Below, piece after piece: positions 47,449 through 64,000 of a stretch of DNA of 64,000 bases. The notes beneath the pieces were generated by a model that was not told where the DNA came from, searched no databases, and saw nothing but the letters and a program-made list of their open reading frames with translations. A program made the position numbers and the translations under genes. Source of the stretch: Ursus arctos (lineage: Eukaryota; Chordata; Mammalia; Carnivora; Ursidae); assembly GCF_023065955.2 (NCBI RefSeq), contig NW_026622985.1, positions 5,602,001-5,666,000 on the forward strand. The letters are read 5' to 3'. How positions within the stretch are numbered: position 1 is the first letter of the stretch; each line of letters opens with the position of its first letter.

Positions 47449-48708
47449 CCACCAAGCCCCACCCAGGGCACCTGCAGCACTTCAAGTGTGGTTATGTCCC
47501 CACCAGGACACAGGGCCTCCTGAGAGGGGAGACACTCAGAGTTATCACAGTGAGGGACAAAGGAGTCCAAAGCTCCCAGATCGGTGGCTACCTTGACTTT
47601 GATGCATTTCCCCCTAGGAGCTTGTAACATGATTTGTGTACCTGATGGATCATCTTCCAAAACTCAAGAGAAACTTACTTCTTCCATAAAGGAAATTACA
47701 ACACATGACCAACAAGTCTTTAACTAAATAAAGTTATATTCAGAAAAATTAAACTTTCCCACATCCTAGCTAAGCTAGGCTTTGTTTTTACCAAATCCCA
47801 AAGAATGGCCCCAACTTAAGGGGTCTGAAGAGGGGAGAGGCTATCTGGGTGTCCATCTGTGCACCAAGGGGGCTTGTCTCAGGTGCTGTGGGAAGGATGG
47901 GGCATGAGAAGGCACAGGTTCAACCAGCCCTGGCACAGCAAAGCCAAGGGAGCAAGGATTCCCTCTCCCACCCCTGCCCACACCCCAGCAGCCCACTGCC
48001 TACCCCCTGAATACCAGATGTTGGCTTGTAGAATGAGCACTGAAGTGCTTTTATGGATTCTCTCCACACCCGAGTTCCTTCACTGCACACAGGAAACCTT
48101 CTTTATCTCCCGAGCACAGGAACATAAGGACACATCATTGTGGTATGCCCAATGATCCGATCACCAAAGGGAACAGATTAGCATTTCGACATGGAGGTGA
48201 TTCTGGTGAGAGGGTAATATATAAGCTCGCTGACACAAACACCAACAGAGGAGACCTGTCAGGTTTCAATACTTCAGTGACTGACATTTGTATGTGCACG
48301 TGAGTGCGTGATGCATGTCTACGCTCCCTAACACTCTCTCCTCTTTCTCCCAGAGCCTTTCTGCAAGGTTGGCCAGGCAGGAATTATCACTCCTACTTGA
48401 GAGTCCAGGGTGGCATTCACAAACAGATTTAGAGATCCAACTTGAACCCAGGTCTCAGGGACACACAGGCTGCTCTCCCCTGGATCAGGCTAGGCTGACT
48501 TCCTAGCCTGTTCCTTCAGTAATAGAATGGCAGAGAAAACCAATGTGCTCTGTCTGTGTCTCTTCTTCATCTTGTCTTCTCAATTTCATGTGTATGGTTT
48601 TACAGGAAATTCAGGTAACTGTGCTCAAAGAGGGTTCAGTGCTGTAGATAATATATTGTAGCAAATATCTGTTGGGTAGATAAATGGCTTATTTAAGCAT
48701 GGATCAGT

Positions 48709-48920
48709 CCATTTTGGAAACATATTTCAAATTGGTTATTATCGCTTTTATATGCAAGTTTTCAACACCAGAAATGTGTGTTTTTCATTAAACAGGCTAA
48801 CATAAAAACTCATACCCTGATTTATATGAAGGATATACACAAAATCCATAAAAACCCAATCCCATTGGTTGTACATTTGACCTATTGAGCTAATATGCTT
48901 CCTCGCAGGTCCCTCCTTCT
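48709..48920. repeat. Copy 2 of a 210-bp repeated sequence in IKZF1 intron 6
   Basis: It runs from CCATTTTGGAAACATATTTC to GGTCCCTCCTTCT, a direct repeat of 47,239-47,448 at an offset of 1,470 bp. On the - strand both copies translate to related peptides (one has SLHLNQG, the other ILHINQG), but neither frame is open throughout and no function is implied. Confidence 0.85.
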
Positions 48921-50367
48921 TGGCAAAGAGGGGTAAAGTGGCACTTACTTCCAAAATCCATTAATTTATTTTTGGCAGGAAAACACAATCTTGGAATGTT
49001 TAGATTTTATTCTAAAGGAGCCTCTTCATCCTCTCATCCTTTAGACACCACCCTGGGGTTTGGCCACAAATTGATGACTACTATATTGTTATTACTGTTT
49101 TACTACTTGATTTCCTCTCTTCTAATAACCCTCATTCTAGAAACAGACTTCAGACTTTGAAGAAGACTAGCTGAGAATTTAATGGGATCTCTCCGTTTCA
49201 CAGGTGAGAAGAGTAAGGCCCAGAAAGATCAGCAGTCAGCCCCCTGATCCACAGCTGATGGATGGGGAATATAGCCCTAGAACCACAGAACTCTGGCCAC
49301 GTAACATGCTGCCATGTGTGCCAAATTTATTCGACTCTTAGAACTCCCTTCTGACCATTGTCTCTCCTGTTCTTAATCTGAGTGCTCTTTAACTTACTCT
49401 GTCTCACCCAACCATACACTCAAAAAACGGTGAAGATCCTAAGTTGTGTTCTATGAGCATTTCACCCTAATAAAAACCCAGTAAGTGATCACATAAAATT
49501 TAAAATGACAAAAGTGATCTGCGTGTTCCCTGGTCGATTTCCTTTATGAGCCATTCATTCAAGTCAGAGAGCTGAATGAGGTTTTTAAAAATTTTCAACT
49601 CTTAATTTAACTTCTGCTCCTGGATCCAGCGATGATCTTTCCATTGGTGGCACCAAGCAAATGGTGTTTTGAACAAGGTTAGCTTCAGTTGATCTATTCA
49701 TAAATTTCTTATGTCTTAAAAAGTTAGAAAAGTGCCTTTTATACCACCACCGTCCCTCTGAGCAAATTCAGCCTCCTGCAAATTCAGCCTTCTGTTTACA
49801 TCCTTCACTTTACATTATCTAAGATTAGAATCAAACACTACTTCGTGATGGGATGCTGCAAGCATCACGGCTCATAAGAAAAAAGCAGCCTTTCCTCGAA
49901 ACCTGTGACAGCCGCAATCCTCTGGACTGTCAGGGTTTTCCAGGGAGCTCACCTGTGCCAGGCAGGTGCCAAAAGCGATGAATGGAAATCCAGCTTGAAA
50001 GCTTTTATTTGATCAACTTCATGAAAAAATGGTTTTTCGAACAAGACTTCACATCTTATTTTGATTACTAAGCACAAAGAAGCAATCGATACTCTAAATT
50101 TTTAAAAAATTACCAAAAACCAAGAAAAAAAACCCCAAAGTTTCAGGGGTCACTATTATCTTAGACACTTCCCCAGCTTTCAAGAGGGAGGGGTTCAAGG
50201 TCAGGCTCTCTCTGGTGAGATGAGGGCTTCAAAAGTTGGGAAGCACAGTGTGCTCTGGGTGAAACTGTGCCGTGTTAGTGGCCAAAAACGTCCATCTGTC
50301 CCGGCAGTGGTGGCGTGCACGCCTGTGTGTTCTGCACCCGGAGCTGTGTGCCCGGGGCCCTTCTTCA

Positions 50368-50571
<204 letters not shown>

Positions 50572-51109
50572 TTATGTGTAATGGGAATGCATGCAATACA
50601 ATTATTATCAAAAAGGCAAAAAAAAAAAAAAAAAGACCCCTCTACTCTTGAGAGCTAAAAGCCTTATGGACTGAGTCAAAATTGCTAAATTTAAAAATGT
50701 TACTGCCCAGGGGTTTCTTTGATTGTATCAAGAACTCCTGTGAGTCTTGTTTTGTCTTGATTTGCCCACAGTCCTAACTACCAAATTCTCTTGGATTTAA
50801 ATCACTTCTTTAACTGGAGGAAATGGGCCACTGCTGTGTGATCTGGTAGATGCCCAACAACTGGGCGGAGATGTGAGGAATGCATCTACAGTGTGGTCCA
50901 GGTCTGGCATGAGCTGGTGACAGATCCAAATGCAGCCAAAGTGGATTAAATTCTGGATACTAAACTGGATAATTTGAGGTCTCTAAGAAACCACAGTGGA
51001 TATAAATATACATTAATGAAATGAGCATTCATTTCCAAAATGTATTTTCTTGTTCTGGTTTAGAGGAAGCTCTGCATTTCCCTGAAAACTTAAGGATGGC
51101 ATGGTTTCT

Positions 51110-51340
51110 GGATCAGCCCTGTCCAACAGAACTTACCATGAAGATGCAAGTGTTCTCCATCTGTGCTGTCCAATATGGCAGCCACCAGCTCCACATGACT
51201 ACTGGGCATTCAAAGTAGGGCTAGAGTCACTGCGGACTGAAGTTTTGACTTTGTTGAAGTTCAACTGATTAAACTTACAATTTAAATACCACATATGGCT
51301 AGTGGCTACCATATTAAGCAGTGCAGTTCTGTATGATGGG
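51110..51340. repeat. hAT-type non-autonomous DNA transposon relic
   Basis: The element opens with CCCTGTCCAACAGAACTTAC and CTGTGCTGTCCAATATGGCA and closes with inverted-looking text (ACCACATATGGCTAGTGGCT, ACCATATTAAGCAGTGCAG). This matches the widely dispersed family whose ends read CTGTCCAATA. The same family is seen at about 22,525-22,690 and 9,775-9,965. The subfamily name is not assigned. Confidence 0.65.
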
Positions 51341-54113
51341 TTTGATTCTTCCTGTACTTTATTGAAGGGTATTTTAAGGAAAGAAGACTAGCGCAAATAA
51401 ATTCATACCATGACTAAGCTTAAAGACTTTAATACACAGCAATTTAAGAGATGAAATAAGTAGAGTATCTTTATTTATATGAGGAATATAACTTTCCATC
51501 CTCAGACCAGAATCTTCTCTGACTTCCTTCTTATGTTGTTAGATTTCACAAATTTGAATGCTTTGTATAAAAATCAATACCATCCAAATAGGAATGTTTG
51601 TTAAAATGGTTTATCCAAAGCTTCTACTGGTTCAATCTCTTCCTTAGGTGAATAGATGCAATGGTTTAGGAAGACTAAGACAAAAAGCAAAATTTGGGGA
51701 CATTTAACAGAGGAATAAAGGGATGGATCTTTATCTGTAGAAAGCGTTTTATCACTAATGTCAGGGAAAGTAACATTGAAATATACAATGTTGCTTAAAA
51801 TTGCACATTTTATTAAGTACTACCTTTAGAAATTAATAGAATATAGATAATCCCTCAATGTCCTTTCCTAGAAAAGCTATCACTGAAGCAAATTCATGTA
51901 TATATGGCGCAGTGTCTGAATATCCATTTTTCTAACTATGTGATTGCTTTTAACTCTGAAACATAAGAAATATGTTCGCAGTAAGAAACTGAACTAAAGT
52001 ATACCTTGCAGCATAGCCCAATATTCTGAAGGAAAGACAGTCTCTAGCTCAGCTCGTAACTCCCAAAGAAAGCAGTGAGGAATGAAGAGGGATGTCTTGC
52101 CTACACTGCCAGACCACCTGAGTACTCCTCTTATCAGTATGGGACACCTTCTATGCCTATATCACCACTATTTGTTGGTCTTTGGCACCTCAGGCCACCA
52201 CAGGGGCCAGGGAAGCTATGAGGTTGATCATTTAGTGAAATGGGGGGAGTGGCCCCATTTGGATATTTTCTAAGAGTTGTGTGTCAATGGCACTCTTAGA
52301 TGCCAGAATCACCAGCAGCCCTGGGTCAATGGTATAGTGTTAGCTACTTGCTCATCACTGCCTCCATAGCAGAGATAAGCTGTCCAAGTCTACCACTCTC
52401 AAGTCATTGGCCATGCTTACAGCAGGATACCATCACCACGCCTTGAAGGAAATAAGCAGGCACAGAGCCAGAATAACCAGAAATACTGCATTAGATGGTC
52501 CAAACTTCACAATGGGTAGGAGAGCAAAGAGAGCACATCCCTTCAAGTTTTAAGGATGAACATGCAGGAGAGATTTCTGTTGCAAATCCGAGTCACTGGG
52601 GATGACAATGACATGGTTGGTGTCACCTAGGGATGAGTCTTTGTGTTTTCCGCCTACATGGAATTGTGCTTCCTCCTGACCCTGATGTGGTCCTGTTGTC
52701 AACTATGCTGATGTCCACTTGACCTGCATGAATGATATGTGTGAAGTTCCTTTGTCCTAGATCACTTGTTAGGCTCTGCACAGCACCAGTATAATGGTCA
52801 CATCTGCAACCTTGCATTTAGTTCCCCAGACACCTTCACTTCTCAGGGGCAACACACATGCTCCTCATTACTGACACACTATAAACACTGAAAGATGCTC
52901 ACTGCCTTCCTCCCACTTTGGGAGAGCCATCTGTTCAACCTGTCCCCTGCAACAAAGCCCTCCCCAGCCCTCGACATGGGCCACACCCCTGGGGGGGAAG
53001 GGGTGGCATTTGGGAACTCCCTCCATGTTGACTACCAGGAAGGAGATGAGCATGGGGAGGAGATGGCTTGGCTGGACTGAGACAGGGAACTGGCCTTCCC
53101 AGAGGGCCTGTGACCACCCCTCTAGCCTCCCCGTGAGCTCCTGCAAGGCACCACTCCAGGAGAAAGAGTAAGTTCTCCACAACACTGGCTAAAATGCATA
53201 CCACGCCCTCTTCTGGGGTCACTTACAGAATTACACATTCAGGTGGAACTTCTCTGAAAGTAAATCTCAGAAACTCCCCTGTCGGTGTGGACTCAAGCCC
53301 CTCCATCTACTGGAAGTGTCTCCTGAAGCCTTCCACCCTACCCCGGAGACTGACTGTGCCTTCCCTGTGCTCTCACTGGCCCCTTAGACACCTGTGTTGT
53401 CACACTGGTAACACGTTGGCACTTGGCTGCTTCCCACCGGCCTCCTCCACAGAGAGAGGGGCCCCTGGGCACTCTGTAAATGCTCATTGACAGAGGAACA
53501 GGCACAGGGAGAGGCCACTAGAACCTCGCCACTAACTATATCATCACACGTGGGAAGGAGACAGCCTGATTCTAGGCACGCATTCCCAGGGACGCAGCAT
53601 CCCTGCCCCTGTGGGACAGCGAGACCCTAGGGAGGTCAGGAGGGAGCTGGTCTGAAGCTTCTTCCTCCCCTTCAGTGCCTCGCTCCAGAGAAGTCCCTGA
53701 CCAGCCGATGGTCTGGATGATGAGCTCTGGGAGGGCAGAGGTGAAGTATCCCTGCTGGATGGAGGGCCCCTCACTCTGTTCCTCTGACATGCAAGACCAT
53801 GGGGTCCTTTGATAGAATAGAAGATCCCTCAGGAGGCAGAAGATCGAACCCAATCAAAGGTGGATGTATGCTTCACAGGCTGGGAGTATTTTGGGAACTG
53901 TCAAGCGTTTTGGTCATCATGCTCTGAGACTCCGGATTATTCGAGGTGTGTTTACTAAAATCTGGTAATAGCCCCAAAGTGGCTTCTCTGCTGAGGCCTG
54001 CCTGACTTCTGGCACGAGTTAGGCCCGGGATCAGACAGGGAGGCGTGCCCCCGGAGGGAGAGGCGTGTCCCCAGTCAGGACAGATGGCGGTAGGCCCTAC
54101 TCACCTTCTCTCA

Positions 54114-60387
<6,274 letters not shown>

Positions 60388-60648
60388 CAGTGTGGCTTCT
60401 TTTGTGGACCATGAGCACATTGGGGCCGATGCATATTATCCCACAGACATCACACTTTAGTTTGCCGTTAGGAAGTCGAATGCCTCCAGCTCCCGACAAA
60501 GCTCTGCTGCCTTGGCCACTGTGGGAGCCATTCATTTTCTCTCCCGCGGCATCAAGCACTCGTAAATCCTCCGCACATTCTTCCCCATTCAGCTCACAGG
60601 CACGCGCATTCTCTTCATCACTCTGAGCCTCTACTTTAACATTACTGG
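60388..60648 (-). CDS. IKZF1: IKZF1 exon 4 (acidic linker and ZF1)
   Basis: This 261-bp exon lies between the acceptor TGTGTCTTTCAG, then CCAGTAATG, and the donor CACACTG, then GTAAGGCC; it is phase 1 at both ends. It encodes the end of an Ala codon, 86 residues and one base. The first 60 residues are acidic and Ser/Gly-rich ([20 protein letters not shown], then [20 protein letters not shown]), followed by ZF1 ([20 protein letters not shown], then RSH) with all four zinc ligands. ZF1 modulates binding by the core fingers. The acceptor has a long U-rich tract upstream (T-runs at 60,687-60,735 on the opposite strand). Skipping of in-frame exons 4-7 generates dominant-negative isoforms in leukaemia, and the phase seen here is compatible with that. 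Confidence 0.98.
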
Positions 60649-61589
60649 CTGAAAGACACAATACAGGGGCCGCTCAGTGTCATCGCAAAAAAAAAAAAAA
60701 AACAACAAAAAAACACAACAACACAGCAGCAAAAAGACAGCACATCAGAGCGGAGGAGAAGGTTCTCAGCGGCTTGTACCACCGGGACTGCAGCCCCGAA
60801 CTGGGCTCCGGGGGCAGGTGCCGGGCAGCCAAGCGGGGCCGGGCCAGCAGGTGAGGCCCAGCCGACCGCGCATGCGCGGTGCCTCCCACCTGGGGCAACA
60901 TCCCCGCTAAGTGGTCATCAAGCCTGAAACACTTCTCCTCCTCGTGAGGCGACCTTTCCCTGTTTCATGGGTTAACAAACTCTGGGACCAAGTTCAGCAA
61001 GCACATGCCCCCGTTTCTGGCCACGGGCTCCCCAAGGGTTTCCGCAAAGTTCTGCTTGTTTTTGTTTGTTTCTTTGGTGCATGACCCTCTTAACTCGTGT
61101 TTAGCCCCTCAGGACAACAGAACCTGCGCCCTGGAGTGGAGCCACCGTTTCCTACGGGGTTTCGAGCTGCTGAACGGCGGATGCGCAGAGTCTGTGGAGG
61201 TGACGGATGTTGTTTGCTTCTCGGGGGGCCAGCCCCACGTGTGAGGGCGGAGGGCTGGCGTTAAGGAGCACTCAGACCCTTGTTCACGTGGCATTCCTGA
61301 TTCCTTTAAGTCACACTGAAGGCAGTGATTTCTGGCATTCGCATATTTGTGTTGGCAAAGAAAATCAGAGACGTTTCGCGAGCATCCTGCTGAAACACAT
61401 CCTGGTGATGAACTGATGAGTCCCACCCCATAGAAAGTAGGAGAAATTACGACGACCCTGAAAGCTATCACTTCTATCATGGCCTCTATAGATTAAGAAG
61501 GACAGGGAGGTGGATTCTGCCGACTACAAGAAACAGGGACATCGACAGTAATCGTGACTATGAAACCTCAGACTGGCGTTTGGAATCAG

Positions 61590-61770
61590 TGGGTCTGCAG
61601 CCTTGGTCCTTGGACCAGCGGCATCAACATCAACCGAGAACTTGTCAGAGGAGCAAATTCTCCGGTCTTCCCCAGATGCGCTGAGCTAGAAGCTCCAGGG
61701 GCTGGGCCCAGTGCCCTGTGTTGTCACGAGCCCCCAGGGGATTCTGACGTACAGGCATGTCTGAGACCAC
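61590..61770 (+). repeat. MER5A-type hAT relic
   Basis: The order TTGGTCCTTGGACCAGCGGC, ATCAACATCA, AGAACTTGTCAGAGGAGCAA, ATTCTCCGG, CTGGGCCCAGTGCCCTGTGT and CCCCAGGGGATTCTGACGTA matches MER5A on the + strand. Confidence 0.8.
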
Positions 61771-61839
61771 GGTTTTAAATAATCAACCTAGTTAGTAACC
61801 CTCCAGGTTCATTTTATGCAATGCTTTGACTATAAAAGT

Positions 61840-62030
61840 CAAGAGCCCAGACTCTGAAGTTGGCATTTGTGGCTGGGAATGTCAGCTCCACTCGTGACGA
61901 GCGCTGAGCTCTCAGGGTCAAGTTACACACTTTCTCTGTGCCTTGGTTTTCACATCTGTCAAGGCTGGAAGGATCGACAGTGGCCGGCCGGGGTACTGTG
62001 AGGACTCAGCGATAGATGGATGAGGAGTCA
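61840..62030 (+). repeat. MIR element, + strand
   Basis: It follows the MIR consensus: AGAGCCCAGACTCTGAAGTT, then TCAAGTTACACACTTTCTCT, GTGCCTTGGTTTTCACATCT, GTCAAGGCTGG and ACTGTGAGGACTCAGCGATA. Confidence 0.8.
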
Positions 62031-62104
62031 GCTTAGCACGGGGACTGGGGGGATCAAGTGGAAGCACATTCCCAACAGAGCTGTCCGTGGAGGAGGGGCC
62101 CCCT

Positions 62105-62345
62105 CACCCCAATGACATTTGGGACACTGACTCTGTGCCAGGCACACAGCAGTTTACTTGCTCTGTGGCATTTAGCTCTCACAGGGACCCGCTAAGGGAG
62201 GTCATGCCGTCATCCTATTTCACAGTTGAAGATGCCCAGGCACAGAGAGGCTGAACTACATGGGAGGGTCACACAGCTAGCAAGGGACAGACCTGGGAGG
62301 TAGCTCAGGCCGCCTAGCTCCACCGCCCACATTCCTAGCTGCTGG
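62105..62345 (-). repeat. MIR element, - strand
   Basis: The reverse complement of MIR is visible as CTGTGCCAGGCACACAGCAG, TTAGCTCTCACAGGGACCCG, CCTATTTCACAGTTGAAGAT, GGCACAGAGAGGCTGAACTA and GGTCACACAGCTAGCAAGGG. Confidence 0.82.
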
Positions 62346-63805
62346 ACCACCAAGATTTTCCCACTAGCTCTCTGGGGAGACAACTAAATAAATAAATGGC
62401 ACGGTGAGTTGGAACATGGTCCAGAGCCCAAGAGGTAGAATCTCCTCTCACCAGATCACAGTGTCACATCCACAAAGAGGGAGTCCCCTCCTGTGGTTTC
62501 CTACTAGATTCCAAAGACCAGACACCCAGGCACACCCCAGAGGGGCCTCCTGCTGACCTCTCCCAGCTGCCAGAGAAAGGGCCCAAGTCCCACCGATACG
62601 GCAAGTACAGGACATGAGGCAGGCCAGGTGGTGGGTATGCCATGAGGCTTTCTGACCTCAGAGCTCTTTAGAATCTGTATTCCTAGGTATGCGCCATGTA
62701 CTTTTCCAAGTGCAAGCTCATTCTCTGGGGTCTCACTGGCACCAGCTCTGCGCTAGAATGCTCTGGAAACATGGTGGTCAGGTTTCAAAGACTTCTGAAT
62801 GCCTTCACCTGGGATTATTTGTAATCATCTGACTGGTGGCTTGTGTTTTCTCAGATGAGACTGGGGCATTCCAGAGCACGGCGGGGCACATGACTGTGGG
62901 CATGGCAGGTTCTTCAGCCAGTGGTGCTGAGACAAGGGGTATAGGTCCATGCACCTGTGGCTGGAGAGGTGTGGGGACATGGAGAGAACAGACCCTCGCC
63001 AGAAACCCTCACTTTTTGCACATGGTTAAGGCAGACGTGTATGGATGTGACCCTGTGGTATGCTGTGTGCTGTGCATTGTTGATGATGTATGGGCCCTTC
63101 CTGGTGACAGGCAGGAGAGCAGGAAAGCAGTGGGGTGACCTTCAGGGTGACATAGGCCACAGCAGGTCACCTGCAGCGTGGAAGGAAGGAGGCAAGGGTG
63201 GCCTGGGGGGGCACGGTATGGGTATCACCTTAGGTACCATGGAATCCTTCAAACCAGACCTGATTCCCATCATAATCCGGCTTTCTTGTTACTATGATGC
63301 CATGTGATAGTCGAGAACAGTAATGGAACTGAAACAGGAGGCTCAAAAGGCATGAGAGCCTATGAGAAGTGACCCTGTGATTCTGTGGACCCCAGGTACA
63401 GGTTGAGGTCCATCTGGTCAGTGCTGGAAGAGGTAAAGCTCACAGAGTGGAATTCAGAGTGCCGTGAGGCTGCAGGTCTGTGAAGGAAAGAGTGTAGACA
63501 ACAGCCCAGGTCATTGGGGGCCATGAGTGACGGGAGCTCAACAGGGGCCCCTGGAAGCAGTTGCTACCAACGATTCCAGGTCGGAGCCAGGTGGCAAGTG
63601 CAGAGAGTTTTAGGGCTGGGAGCTTGCTGGCACTTCGGGGACAGATTCCAGGCCACGTTAGGACAGGAGAGTTCTGTAGGGCCCAAGGGAGAAGGGATGA
63701 CAGGGAGGGGCAGGGAGATCAGAGTGGGCAACACTGTCCCCACGGGCACACCAGAGTCAAGCACGGTTCTCTAAATAGGGGCAAAAAGCATTCCTATCTT
63801 TTTGT

Positions 63806-63885
63806 TTTTTAAAGATTTATTTATTTTTTGGAGAGAGAGCAGTGGGAGGGGCAGAGGGAAAATCTCCAGCAGATGCCCTCAAGAA
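63806..63885 (-). repeat. Truncated CAN-SINE fragment, - strand
   Basis: The text TTTTTTAAAGATTTATTTAT, GGAGAGAGAGCAGTGGGAGG, GGCAGAGGGAAAATCTCCAG and CAGATGCCCT is the tail and CT body of a SINE. The tRNA-like head is missing. Confidence 0.8.
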
Positions 63886-64000
63886 TTGCTATCTCTGTAC
63901 AAATGCAAAGTAGGTGCTGGCCACACAGAAGGGATGGATGGACTCCCACCCTCCGAGAAGGGTGTCCATGAAAGCGGGGTGTCCCCTCTGGCTAGGAGGG

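Larger units (their letters stand above)
60649..64000 (-). other. IKZF1: IKZF1 intron 3 (partial; continues beyond window)
   Basis: The acceptor side of the intron is visible. It contains MER5A at about 61,590-61,770, a long + strand MIR at about 61,840-62,030, a - strand MIR at about 62,105-62,345, and a truncated CAN-SINE at 63,806-63,885. The 60,760-61,000 part is GC-rich with CpGs. About 62,400-63,790 shows nothing recognised. No exon 3 sequence is present in the window. Confidence 0.8.

Overview
This is nuclear DNA from a mammal, almost certainly a carnivore of the non-canid caniform (arctoid: bear, seal, mustelid) type. The window has split coding exons with GT-AG introns, long non-coding spaces, and many tRNA-derived CAN-SINEs. 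These share the carnivore head (variants of GGGGCGCCTGGGTGGCTCAG), a CT-rich body and an AATAAA/poly(A) tail. Carnivore-type L1 3' ends are also present. I see no copy of the short canid-specific SINEC_Cf type, which is why I favour an arctoid; the species is not determined.

Only two protein-coding genes are supported, and they lie tail to tail. The left edge (1-368, + strand) is the last 121 codons of FIGNL1, an AAA+ ATPase of homologous recombination, followed by a short 3' UTR. From about 32,385 to the right edge (- strand) lies the 3' half of IKZF1, which encodes the lymphoid zinc-finger transcription factor Ikaros. The long 3' UTR and coding exons 8 (35,933-36,642), 7 (45,899-46,033), 6 (50,400-50,525), 5 (54,650-54,817) and 4 (60,388-60,648) are visible with correct splice sites and continuous phase (every visible junction is phase 1). 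All six zinc fingers are encoded here: ZF1 in exon 4, ZF2-3 in exon 5, ZF4 in exon 6, ZF5-6 in exon 8. Exons 1-3 and the promoter lie beyond 64,000.

The roughly 32 kb between the two genes (about 520-32,385) holds no gene I can support. It is a mosaic of old repeats (MIR, L2, L1M, MLT1, MER5A and hAT fragments) and younger CAN-SINEs and L1 pieces, many with readable target-site duplications. The IKZF1 introns hold the same repeat families plus unusual simple-sequence DNA: a pyrimidine tract of about 490 bp in intron 7, a 32-bp minisatellite in intron 7, a 62-bp purely alternating Z-DNA-prone run with nearby G-runs in intron 5, a TTTC tract in intron 4, and two diverged 210-bp copies of one sequence in intron 6.

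No previously undescribed system was found. FIGNL1 and IKZF1 are neighbours by conserved synteny, not by pathway. The points worth a second look are the structured repeats near IKZF1 exons, the MER20 inside the IKZF1 3' UTR, and insertions with intact target-site duplications that could serve as lineage markers.
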